Source: Terramyces sp. JEL0728
Taxonomy: Eukaryota > Chytridiomycota > Chytridiomycetes > Rhizophydiales > Terramycetaceae
Reading direction: 5' to 3'
Assembly (NCBI GenBank): GCA_027603945.1
Contig: JADIIU010000096.1
Location: 1-49,475, forward strand
Length of the DNA stretch: 49,475 nt
This document shows, piece by piece, positions 23,901 to 33,087 of this stretch. The first letter of the stretch is position 1, and the number at the start of each line of letters is the position of its first letter. The position numbers were made by a program, and so were the translations under genes. Under the pieces are notes generated by a model. That model searched no databases. It saw only the letters and a list, made by a program, of their open reading frames with translations, and was not told the origin of the DNA.

Positions 23901-26900
23901 TGGTTGTCGAATCTAAATTGAACATTTCAAAATTGCAACTGCATAGTTTGCTTAAACAACTGGCAATTCAACATGATATGCTCAGGTCTGTATTCCAAAT
24001 AGATTTTCAGGGAGTTATTACACAAACGATATTGCCAGTCTCTGAATTAACTATTTTGGAACCATTGGTGGAAACATGCAATTCAGTGTCTGAAGTTGAA
24101 GATTATCTTTTCAATGTACAGTCATTGATATCTATCGAAAAGGGGATTGTATTTGCTACTGGGTTGTTTGAATTCAAAAATCAACAGCATCTGTTCTTTA
24201 CAATTCATCATTTGGTGGTAGATCTTGTATCCTGGAGAATTATTTTCGAAGATATTGAATTATTATTAAACAAGCAACCGCTTCCTGATAAGACAATGTC
24301 ATTCCAGGAATGGAGTAATCAATTAGACGTGTTCAGCAGAGATTTCGCTTCAGATTGGAAAGAGCATTTACGCCCAATTGTCAACACTATTCAATCTACT
24401 TTAATTTCAAAGTCGAAAATGCCAATGCAAATAACCAGCATAGATTTCACAGTTTCAGAGGAATTCACTTCCTTACTAGATCAAGCCAATCTACCATTTG
24501 AAACGAATATCCAAGATGTTATCATTGCTTCTATGATTCAATCTTTAACTCAGTTAGCAGGTGAAAATTCTTCTATCCGTTTCCATTTAGAATCTCATGG
24601 AAGAAATCCTTGGGAGAAAGACCTCGACATTTCTCGAACCGTGGGCTGGTTTACCTCTATATTCCCCGTCGCTTTTGATGTCGAGTCGGACATTCTAAAA
24701 TTACTTCCAAAGGTGAAATCTGTTATAAGATCGGTGCCAAATAAGGGTGTGGATTACAATTCTGATTACAACGCCGACAAGGAAGAAGTCGTCATTGCTT
24801 TTAACTATCTTGGGAGATTCCAGCAGTTTGAAAATTCTAAATCCAATTTTAGTATTATTTCAAAGTTTGATCAAAAAGATACCGGAAAAGGTTACGTGTC
24901 AAATAATGATGTGGTTATCTCAGCTATGCATGAAGGATCGGATTTGATTGTATCTGGCGATTTCAATGAAAGAGTAAGTAAATCGGTAATGACTGACTGG
25001 TTCCGTCACTCAAAAGAAATTTTTCAACGAAACTTGATCTGCTTGTCCACTCAGAAACCGTTTAGAACGTTGGAAATAAAGACTTCAGAGTCCAACCAAT
25101 CCCCAAATAGCCACAGTAAGCTTCAGGAAAAGTTCCATCTGATCAAGGCATTATTTGAAAAAGAAATGCAGGAGAGGAAAATTCCAGGTTTGGCATTTGC
25201 AATGGTGACTAAGGATGAAGCAGGAACACGCCAAACTCTCACGGCTGGAATTGGTAAAGCAGTGCACAACAAAAGCAAATTTGTTGACAGCAATTCGCTA
25301 TTTGGTGTAGGATCTCTTTCGAAATTTATTTTAGCAGTTGCAATAGGACAAATGGTGGATGAACGCAAACTTGACTTTTACAAACCTGTCAAAGAATATT
25401 TTCCACAATTTAAGTTGACTGATGAATATGCAACCGCCAATACTACTTTAATTGACTTGCTATCACACCGAACTGGGGTACCAACTGCAAACTTTGCGCA
25501 TGCTCAAAATTGGGACATATTTACCGCCATGGAACAAATATCTTACGCACCTCTTGTTGGCGAATTTGGAAAAAGCTTCAATTATCAAAATACTTTGGTG
25601 GCATTTGCTGCAACTTTGCTTGGAGGTAGTAAAGATGATCCTTTTGAAGAGTACAAGAATCGAGTTCAGGAAATGATTTTCAAACCGCTTGGAATGAACG
25701 ACACAACTGTTGATTATTCTGCATATTTAAAGTCAAATAATAGGAGTATTCCCCACAAATGGTCACTTGATAAACCAGATCCCATTGAACAATATCCAGA
25801 TAACATCAATGAAGATGCAAAACCATCAGGTTCAGTTATTACCAGCATTTCAGACTATGCAAAGTGGTTGGAATTTATCATCGACATGTCAAATAATGCT
25901 ATGGAAAATCCTATCGTTTCAAAGAAAGTATTTGATACAATCACGTCACCGCATAACGGGGAACATGGATTGGGTGTCATGTCGATGAGCGCAATGGGAC
26001 ACAAATTGCTGTATCACGATGGTAGTGTTTATGGGTTCAAAAGTATTATGTTTGCAATTCCGGAATTGGATTTTGCTTTCGCATTATTCACAAACGCTGA
26101 TCAGTCATTGGGAAGTTTAAACGAATTATTACCCGATATTTACAACATCCTATTTAATCAAGAAGTCGAATTGAAAAAAATCACAGAAGAAAGATACAAA
26201 TTGCTAAAGAACATCGAATTGGCTGGTTTGAAGTCGAATGCAAGAAATTCAAACATCAAGAATACCCTTCCATTATCAGAATATTGTGGTGTGTATAGTC
26301 ATTCGTTTTATGATCAATTTATTTTAAAAGAGTTGACAACGGACGGCTTTGCTTTTGCCATGCATATTGGCAAAGACATTTATCATTTCATTCACTATGA
26401 ATGTGATTCTTTTGTAGCTTCAACCTCACTTCATCAAGCAATAATAGATCCAACTTTCAAAGTGCAATTCAAAATTGTTAATGGGAAAGTAGTTGGGTTT
26501 GAAAGCTCTTCGAAAGCATTTGATTATCCAATCGTTTATTTTGAAAAAATTGTTAAGGAATACCTTGAAGGTAAAGTTATTGACTAATTTAGATGTTCAA
26601 TCGGAAACATCTCATATTACTCGTCAAGGTTCAGTTTCCAGCTTCAACTCTGTTGTCAATGAAATTGATGATTATTTAAAGGAGACTAAACTCGCCACAA
26701 GATATGAATTCAAACAAAGGCACCTAAAGGTTGTCTGCTTGTGTCCATCACACATAAACTTGGACTCATTTATTCAAAAGTTCAAAAATATTGTGGAATT
26801 GCTTGGCTCTGTTGCAGAATTCTCCTATATTGTGGTGGATACCAGTATCCTAAAAGGCAAGTCATGGTATTCCAAACTGTTCAAAAATGATCAGAAAGCA

Positions 26901-27353
26901 AAACTGAATCTACTTATGACTCGCGTATATGAAAAATTAGTAGAAATTGGAAAGGTGGATGCTATTCTTGGCTTTGCAGACGCAGCAGCACTAATTGAAA
27001 TCCTTGATGGCAAGGTGCAATCAAACGAAATTGCCATCACTTGGAACTTTAGTATTTTACTTTCAGGCTCTCCAGTCAAATCAAAATCACGTTGTCCACA
27101 TCCAGCTACAGCGTTAATAGTCAATGGTGAAAAGGAAGGAATTAAAGTCCGAACAGGCTTACTGGATAGATACAATGTGTTATCTAGAGAACACTTGGAA
27201 CACAACTCAGGTCAAGAAATTCCCCAAAACACTGAATTCATTCGCAAGTTTGCTGACAAAATCTTTAGAATGGCAATTAATGAACGCAAAAGGGAAAGAA
27301 AATCATCAGAAATTGACATTGTTACTTCAGCAATCAATATGGATTATATTTAA
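17961..27353 (+). CDS. Two-module NRPS with epimerase, PBP-type hydrolase and FSH1-like tail
   Basis: Exons 17961-18514, 18536-20369, 20391-20701, 20725-21561, 21583-23491, 23513-26570 and 26593-27353 give 3087 aa; the introns are 21, 21, 23, 21, 21 and 22 nt. Approximate order by residue: disordered leader 1-95; C-terminal remnant of a condensation domain without HHxxxDG, 96-310; A1 320-796 (FTSGSTGKPKGVV, YGPTEATV); PCP1 with GGDS near 850; C 915-1335 with HHALYDG; A2 1345-1815; PCP2 with GGDS near 1862; epimerase 1920-2335 (HHLVVDLVSW, RTVGWFTSIFPV, FNYLGRF); S12/beta-lactamase fold 2357-2715 (Ser2416-Leu-Ser-Lys2419, Tyr2506-Gln-Asn, His2650-Asp-Gly); FSH1-like fold 2850-3087, with GFADAA where GFSxGA is expected. 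It should assemble a short peptide whose second residue is epimerised. Release probably falls to the S12 domain, since there is no classical thioesterase. Confidence 0.93.
18819..20108 (+). repeat. 1290-bp near-identical A-domain block, copy 1
   Basis: This block and 21941-23230 align without gaps at an offset of 3122 bp. I count 13 differences in 1290 bp, about 99% identity. It covers the linker and the substrate-binding core of A1. Identity falls sharply just outside both ends. Confidence 0.93.
21941..23230 (+). repeat. 1290-bp near-identical A-domain block, copy 2
   Basis: Partner of 18819-20108, covering the equivalent part of A2. The only pocket position seen to differ is the one equivalent to GrsA 236: Val in A1 and Ala in A2 (FDVSVGE versus FDASVGE). 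Confidence 0.93.
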
Positions 27354-27492
27354 AAATAAAGCTACCTTTTCTTTTAAAAATTTTGTATTACAACTCTTGA
27401 ATAAAGAAGTTATAGCGTGATGTTTTATTGCTAACATACTAAAACAAACTGCAAACATCTAATACTAATTAATCAGAATGGCGAATATATGG

Positions 27493-27840
27493 TTAGTCAT
27501 CGATTAAGTGTGGATTCAAGTATATTTCCAATTTCGCTTTTTTCATGTCAGGTAAATTTAGCTGTTTTAAATGCTCCTGTCTTAGATGTTTAGTCAAATT
27601 GGAGGTGTTTTTGTCGCCTTTGCCAACAGAATATGAATTTTGACAAAACATGCACCTTCGTTTGTAAACTATCAACTTTTTTTCATTTTTAATAGATTTT
27701 CTTTGAAATGCGATTGAATTTGCCCGAAAATCTACTTTAATGATGTTGCTCTCTGAAATTGTTCTCTTATTTGACACTGTGTTTGTTTGTGACGACCTCT
27801 GGGACACGCTTGAAGATGGACTCTTTACTTTCCAGATCGG
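27493..27840 (-). CDS. BED-type zinc-finger protein, 5' end unresolved
   Basis: The open minus-strand frame ends at 27493 and contains a Cys2-His2 BED-like finger: CMFCQNSYS, then about 14 residues, then SNLTKHLRQEH (Cys-x2-Cys and His-x4-His). The frame continues upstream without an ATG (KYPIWKVKSPSSSVSQR), so a first exon is probably missing from this model; candidate splice ends near 27850 did not give a convincing start. BED fingers occur in DNA-binding regulators and in hAT transposases. No transposase catalytic region follows, so this is either a small regulator or a transposon-derived fragment. It converges on the NRPS. Confidence 0.5.
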   Translation of the reverse strand, partial: PIWKVKSPSSSVSQRSSQTNTVSNKRTISESNIIKVDFRANSIAFQRKSIKNEKKLIVYKRRCMFCQNSYSVGKGDKNTSNLTKHLRQEHLKQLNLPDMKKAKLEIYLNPHLIDD

Positions 27841-27988
27841 ATATTTTACGAAATGAATGTGCTACTGAAATTTGGACTAACAAATTGAAGCTAAAAGTTG
27901 CTATACAACGAGATTTACTCACATAGATAGCATAGAATCTTTATACCAATTCAATATTTATCTCAATTATTGTTTTCGAATTGAAATT

Positions 27989-28117
27989 TCAACTGTGAGG
28001 AAGCGTACCACGTTTGATATTATCATTACAACCTTCATTATGGTTTGATGTAGCGTTTGGAACTCTGTGATTTGGTTTCGCGACTTTACTGCTACCGAAT
28101 CCATAAGTTGATCCCAT
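27989..28117 (-). CDS. Possible 42-aa small protein
   Basis: ATG at 28117 to TGA encodes MGSTYGFGSSKVAKPNHRVP followed by an Asn-rich stretch and RGTLPHS. Composition is polar and low complexity, without a known family. It sits in the 400-nt gap between the BED-finger gene and the divergent lectin-like gene. Coding status is uncertain; a larger frame (to 28171) opens upstream. Confidence 0.2.
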   Translation of the reverse strand: MGSTYGFGSSKVAKPNHRVPNATSNHNEGCNDNIKRGTLPHS

Positions 28118-28239
28118 TTTGAAAAAAATCACACTAGCCTTGATAAACCTTTTATGATAGTATTCCAACAAGTAATTTGATCCCAGCTTTTGTCCACGTC
28201 ATTCGATACTTTGTCCAAATGTTCCCGAGTTGAGGTTTC

Positions 28240-29165
28240 ATGGATAAAAAGCAGAAAATATTTTTACAAACTAGAATGTCGCAGACTCCAAATTATATTC
28301 CTTTCCGTTACAAAAACAGCCCGAATTGTCTGTACTGTGATTTATCTGTCATGAATTGTTTTTCGCAACATTGTAATTCAACCGACGAATATCAAAAGTG
28401 GGACGCTGAACAGTACAGCAATGGGTTACAAACTGTTTTGGTCAACAATTTTACAGTAAGCATTGTTTAATTTAGCATACATGTTTCAGTGGCGCGCGCG
28501 GTTATGGTGAACCAATTACACTGCAATACTGCGGTGGTACCACTACAATTGACTGGATGTTACTAAAAGGATCAAATTTCATCTCGCTTCAATTGAACGG
28601 TACCGTGAATTCTTGCGCTGGAATTATCGATGAGTACGGAACAGTTGGATTGGTGGATTGTAATCCAAAAGATATGAATCAACAATTTGAACCTATTAAC
28701 CTCCCATCAAAGTAGATTTAAACTAATAATAGACCGTACCCAACTGATTTTCCTACTCCTAGAACCATTTTTTCTGGATTTCCATCTGGTACTACTGATG
28801 GAGGATCCTCTGGTGTTTTTTCTGATTTACCGTCATTTCCAACATACATTCCGCCAACACCTAGTGGAAACATTTCATACACAAACAGTCGCAACAACAC
28901 TACTTACTACGTGGTGGGTATTATTTTCTCAGTCGCCATTTTTTGCGTCAGAATTTGGTTTTGTCTCAATAGAGTAGAAAAACGAAAAAAGTTTCAAGCA
29001 GAAGTAGATGCACAACTTGCTGCTGGTAAAAATGAGCATGAGATTACTCTTGATGGGCAGGTGATTCAACCTCCTGCTACCAACAGTCATCTCCAACAAG
29101 CTCCTACTGTCCCAGAGGCAGCGGTTGTTGCACCTACTCCTAAAGTTCCTACAGTGGCAAACTAA
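28240..29165 (+). CDS. Single-span surface protein with ricin-like beta-trefoil repeats, paralogue 1
   Basis: Exons 28240-28455, 28476-28711 and 28733-29165 give 294 aa; the introns are 20 and 21 nt. The first ~160 residues have Cys pairs and CL...C spacing (NCLYCDLSVMNCF, QYCGGTTTIDW, SCAGIIDEYGTVGLVDC) reminiscent of ricin-B/trefoil lectins. A Pro/Ser/Thr-rich stalk follows, then one membrane span (VVGIIFSVAIFCVRIWFCL), a basic stop-transfer (NRVEKRKK) and a cytoplasmic tail. No N-terminal signal peptide is visible from either Met (28240 or 28276), so insertion may be of the signal-anchor (type III) kind. It is paralogous to the next gene. A sugar-sensing or adhesion role is inferred only. 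Confidence 0.7.
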
Positions 29166-29256
29166 AAATAAACTAGATATTAAATTATGCCTGACTGTAT
29201 TCTGGGCATTTTCTTGGAATGAGCCGAGAAAAAAGTGACAAAAATAGAAATAGAAA

Positions 29257-30060
29257 ATGGATGGATTCCAATTTGTTTTCAATGAGACTTACACCGTAGG
29301 ACCGACTGCCCTAACATGCGAACCTTCCATTGGTTCAACCCCCATATCCACATTCCAAGGTCCAAGCTCAACATTAACTCAACAATGGTCAATTATTCCC
29401 AACAAATCAGTATTCCAATTGGAAAAGATCAGCCAATTTGATTTCGATTCGCTCTGTCTCAGCGGTACACAATTACTAGAATTTGTTACCCTCGTTGATT
29501 GCAGCTCAACAATCGATAAAACTTATTGGACGGCTTATCAAGCATCAAATGTAATGGTACTGAAATTATTCGGTACCACAAATTATTGTCTCGGAATGAC
29601 TAATCAGGATTATCATATGGGATTATTGCCTTGCAACATTACTGATGATAATCAGATCTTTAAACTGAACAGAATACCTACTTTGTACTTGATTACTGAT
29701 TATAGGCCATACAGTAATATCGACACTCCAGTTGATTTCGTACCAACAAGCAATCCTACAACAGTCCCAAAAAGCAATCCTACAACAGTCCCAAAAAGCT
29801 ATTCTACAACAGTCCCAACAACAGCAGCCACTCCCAGTACCAGCACTTCAACTGGCAGCTACCGTATACTTGGTTATTCTGCTGTTGGACTTACTTTTAG
29901 TATAATTCTATGCTGTATCAGAATGCTTCTTTGTGCTAATAGAATAAATAAAAGGAAAAAGAATAGAGTAGCGATAGAAACAAAAGCAGATGGGATGGTT
30001 CAAACTCTGGCTACTACTACGTCTCCACCACCAGCCATCCATGCAAATGCCAGTGCGTAA
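29257..30060 (+). CDS. Single-span surface protein with ricin-like repeats, paralogue 2
   Basis: An intronless frame of 267 aa. The extracellular part has trefoil-like blocks such as SLCLSGTQLLEFVTLVDCSS and NYCLGMTNQDYHMGLLPCN. A Thr/Ser/Pro stalk contains three SNPTTVPK-type repeats, followed by a span (GYSAVGLTFSIILCCIRML) and then NRINKRKK. The span and the basic motif after it closely match the upstream paralogue (C-x-R...C-x-N-R-x-x-K-R-K-K), so the two are tandem duplicates. There is again no cleavable signal peptide at MDGFQFVFNETYTV. A role in binding carbohydrate or surfaces is an inference. Confidence 0.7.
   Translation: MDGFQFVFNETYTVGPTALTCEPSIGSTPISTFQGPSSTLTQQWSIIPNKSVFQLEKISQFDFDSLCLSGTQLLEFVTLVDCSSTIDKTYWTAYQASNVMVLKLFGTTNYCLGMTNQDYHMGLLPCNITDDNQIFKLNRIPTLYLITDYRPYSNIDTPVDFVPTSNPTTVPKSNPTTVPKSYSTTVPTTAATPSTSTSTGSYRILGYSAVGLTFSIILCCIRMLLCANRINKRKKNRVAIETKADGMVQTLATTTSPPPAIHANASA
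29749..29820 (+). repeat. Three 24-bp repeats encoding SNPTTVPK
   Basis: Copies at 29749-29772, 29773-29796 and 29797-29820 lie in the stalk of the surface protein; the third differs slightly (SYSTTVPT). Stalk length is likely to vary between isolates. Confidence 0.85.
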
Positions 30061-30175
30061 TTAAACAAGTGCAGATTAATCTACTCCAACATTCGACAAT
30101 AAAGCAGTTCAATTCATATCATATCTACCAATTATCGAGTGGCTCATTTCTAGTCTCGGTATTTTTCTCATTTTC

Positions 30176-31582
30176 ATGCTTTCCGAAATCTCGAATGAAC
30201 TCTCAACAGTTGGCCATTTCTTGCCAATTCAAGACTACCAACACTTGAGATTGTCATTCAGGAATTCTCTTCCGTTGCAGCAACAAATCAATCCAGCCGC
30301 ACTTGATGCAGCCTACCTAACCAAATCAAAAAAGGACTTTTCTAGTTTAATTACCATTCATTCCAATTACATTACAGAAACGGTTATTCTAGACTTGTTC
30401 AAATACAAGCTTTACGAGTTGCTTACTAGGAAAGAATACACAATCCCTGAACAGTACGTTGCGTACTTTATGTTTGAAATCACACTTGGTAGCCACCTCA
30501 ACCAGGAATTGGTTTTGAAATTGATTCCAATGGTACCCATAGGCACGGCTGGATTTGAACGGTATAGAGGGGTTGGATCTTTAGCTAGGGCAGTCAAGCA
30601 TTTCAACGCACAAGCATCGCTCTCTTACCTCCTCGCTCGCGTTTTAACTGCTGGATATACACGACTTGCAAAACGGTTATTATCAACTGATTTCAAAGTA
30701 ATTGATTGGTTTCCTTTTCATATTACACTATACAGAGACGATTTGATTTTGCTTGCCCTTGAACAAGTACAGATCAAATCCAATTTGGGGATATATAATG
30801 TCCTAGAGTATCCAGTAACCAACGGAATGCTTTCTACGGTACAAGCCATCTTATCAAAACCCGGCATTACTTTTCTATCTAAAAATATCAAACTTGCATT
30901 CTCATTGGGGTTCAATGAAATAGTGCTGGAAATATTGAAATACAAAGAGTTTAATATGAATGATATACTTGGATACGAACTGGACTTGTTTGAATTTGTG
31001 TTTGGCAATATTCCCATTGCAGATGAATTCAAACAGCAAGTGTTTAATGCAGCAATTGAAAAGAATTCTAGAGTTTTCGACGCTCTGTTTTCGTCTGTGG
31101 ATCTTTTGGATAACAATAGCGAGTGTTTGAGAACCGCTTGTTCAACAGGAAATGTAGAGTTTGTCACAAGGTTATTGAATGATGGTAGAGTTGATCCTGA
31201 CCATGCTATGCAAGCTAGGAAATGGCACCCGGGACTACTTGAACTGTTTCTTGCAAACCCCAAATTCTCAATCGACAGTAACTGGATTGTTCAACACTGC
31301 TTGGATATTCACGATCTAAAAGTATTGTTGAATGATAAGAGAATCAATCCGGTTGCTGGCAATCACTTGCTCAAATACGCAGCAGACCGCTCTGATTACG
31401 AAATGTTTAAGCTCTTGATTGCGCTTGATTTTGATTTTGCTGTTGATAATCACTATGTATTTCGGAGATTGGTAACAAAGAAAGCCAGAGAATGTTTGGA
31501 GCTGCTCATTAGCCATCCGAGGTTCAAGATGGAGTTGCCTATTGAGTGGTTGGAAAAGAATGGGTTGAATAAAGAGCAATAA
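30176..31582 (+). CDS. F-box-like/ankyrin-repeat-type protein, paralogue 1
   Basis: An intronless frame of 468 aa. The N-terminus SEISNELSTVGHFLPIQDYQ followed by HLRLSFRNSLPL looks like a degenerate F-box-like helix bundle. The rest is a string of helical pairs typical of divergent ankyrin repeats (for example NVEFVTRLLNDGRVDPDHA, YEMFKLLIALDFDFAVDN and ARECLELLISHPRF). It is closely related to the next gene and more distantly to 45017-46288. Such proteins often act as binding platforms or ubiquitin-ligase adaptors; the F-box reading is inference. AATAAA appears about 35 nt past the stop. Confidence 0.75.
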   Translation: MLSEISNELSTVGHFLPIQDYQHLRLSFRNSLPLQQQINPAALDAAYLTKSKKDFSSLITIHSNYITETVILDLFKYKLYELLTRKEYTIPEQYVAYFMFEITLGSHLNQELVLKLIPMVPIGTAGFERYRGVGSLARAVKHFNAQASLSYLLARVLTAGYTRLAKRLLSTDFKVIDWFPFHITLYRDDLILLALEQVQIKSNLGIYNVLEYPVTNGMLSTVQAILSKPGITFLSKNIKLAFSLGFNEIVLEILKYKEFNMNDILGYELDLFEFVFGNIPIADEFKQQVFNAAIEKNSRVFDALFSSVDLLDNNSECLRTACSTGNVEFVTRLLNDGRVDPDHAMQARKWHPGLLELFLANPKFSIDSNWIVQHCLDIHDLKVLLNDKRINPVAGNHLLKYAADRSDYEMFKLLIALDFDFAVDNHYVFRRLVTKKARECLELLISHPRFKMELPIEWLEKNGLNKEQ

Positions 31583-31673
31583 TCTGTATCTCATTCTGCC
31601 TGTAATCGTGTTCAATAAATCTTATTCTAATTGAGATGCCAGATCCTCGTTCGAGTCACTCAACTTTACAAAA

Positions 31674-33071
31674 ATGCTCCACCAAATTTCCAATGAACTA
31701 TACCTTGTTGGACAATACCTGCCAATTCTAGAGTACCAGCACCTACGCATCGCATTCATAAACACACTGCCACTGCAGCAAATAGCAAACCCGCTTTCCC
31801 TTGATAAACAGTTTCTGGAAAAGAGAGACCTCTCCCATTTGATCGCAATCACACCAGCCTACATTGCGGATAAGGTTATTCTGCAACTATTCGATTTTGG
31901 ATTACATCAGGCATTAGTTGATTTGGATATTCCACCAGCATTCATTCCGTTTTTCATGATACGTATAATCACTGATGAATTTCAATTGAATCCACATCTG
32001 GTATCGAAAATGTTGCCTTTTATACCAAGTGGTACGAGAGGGTTCACTGGATCTACTTTGGAGAATGCCAAACCAACCGATTACAATTCGTTCTATACCA
32101 GATCTAATATCCCCTATCTAACAGCACAAGCAGTGCACAAAGGATACATTGATTTGGCCAAGGAACTCTTGTCAAGTGAATTAGTTGCAGTTTTAGGATT
32201 TCCTCTTGCCTACAATATGTACCATGAAGAATTAATTGGGCCAGCAATGACGCAAAGATTTGTAAAAAGCGGACTTGGTGATCACGATATACTCGAGTAT
32301 CCAGTAAAGAATGGAATGAGAGGTGTAGTAGATATTATTCTCTCGTGCCCTGGCGTTGGTTTCTTGTCAAAGAACGTTAAACTGGCGCATTCATTAGGTC
32401 ACTGTGATATCGCACTTGCATTACTAAAACACAAGGAATTCAACTTTACCGATGTACTCGCCTATGACTTGGATGTATTTGAATTTGTCTACGATAGCAT
32501 CCCAATCCCACCTAAATACATGGATCAAATGTTTATTGCAGCAACGAGTAAGAATTCGCGGATATTTTATTCATTGTTTGATACAGTTATAGATCCATCT
32601 GTATCTGGCAGTGTGGCATTGGCAGTCGCAAGTACAAACAACAACATTCCTTTTGTAACGAAACTGCTAGATTGCAGTTCAGTGGATCCGAATGTAGTGA
32701 AAAAAGATACCAAATGGCATGCAGGGCTACTTGAACTATTCCTCAAGCATCCGCAGTTCAAAGTAGAAAGTGGATGGGCAGTCAGACACTGTCTAGATAT
32801 AAACGATTTACATATTCTGTTGGGCGATAAAAGGATTGAGCCAACTGCCAACAACTACTTGCTTAAATACGCAGCAAGCAAAGCAGATTTGGAAATGTTT
32901 AAACTGTTGATTCCGTTAGATTTTGATGTTGCAATTGAAAATAATTATGTGTTTAGGAAACTGGTGTCCAAGAAAGCCAGGGAGTGTTTGGAATTGCTGG
33001 TTGACGACAAGCGATTCAAGATGGAGCTGCCAGATGGCTGGTTGGAAAAGAATGGGTTCAGTAAACGATAA
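31674..33071 (+). CDS. F-box-like/ankyrin-repeat-type protein, paralogue 2
   Basis: An intronless frame of 465 aa, aligned along its length with the preceding gene (LYLVGQYLPILEYQHLRIAF versus LSTVGHFLPIQDYQHLRLSF; YVFRKLVSKKARECLELLV near the end of both). The two are tandem duplicates about 90 nt apart and divergent in sequence, so the duplication is not recent. Helical ankyrin-like pairs fill residues about 130-465. The stop is TAATAAAG, overlapping the poly(A) signal, and the next gene converges with only 7 nt between the stops. Confidence 0.75.
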   Translation: MLHQISNELYLVGQYLPILEYQHLRIAFINTLPLQQIANPLSLDKQFLEKRDLSHLIAITPAYIADKVILQLFDFGLHQALVDLDIPPAFIPFFMIRIITDEFQLNPHLVSKMLPFIPSGTRGFTGSTLENAKPTDYNSFYTRSNIPYLTAQAVHKGYIDLAKELLSSELVAVLGFPLAYNMYHEELIGPAMTQRFVKSGLGDHDILEYPVKNGMRGVVDIILSCPGVGFLSKNVKLAHSLGHCDIALALLKHKEFNFTDVLAYDLDVFEFVYDSIPIPPKYMDQMFIAATSKNSRIFYSLFDTVIDPSVSGSVALAVASTNNNIPFVTKLLDCSSVDPNVVKKDTKWHAGLLELFLKHPQFKVESGWAVRHCLDINDLHILLGDKRIEPTANNYLLKYAASKADLEMFKLLIPLDFDVAIENNYVFRKLVSKKARECLELLVDDKRFKMELPDGWLEKNGFSKR

Positions 33072-33087
33072 TAAAGATTTATTCAAA
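33069..33087. terminator. Overlapping convergent polyadenylation signals
   Basis: The plus gene stops TAATAAA and the minus gene stops GAATAAA, with a 7-nt gap. The two AATAAA elements form a short near-palindrome (AATAAA...TTTATT). Confidence 0.6.

Noticed and set aside
25140..26200. S12 domain as an antibiotic-resistance beta-lactamase
   Set aside because: It is fused in frame downstream of an epimerase and carries the SxxK/YxN/HxG set shared by many S12 esterases and PBP-type cyclases. Nothing points to resistance.
17961..27353. NRPS as a pseudogene with several frameshifts, or as bacterial contamination
   Set aside because: Each break is a 21-23-nt GT-AG segment with a branch-like motif, and the same is seen in housekeeping genes around it. 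The joined frame is complete over 3087 codons.
27493..27840. BED-finger ORF as an active transposase
   Set aside because: No hAT catalytic region, terminal inverted repeats or target duplication is visible around it.
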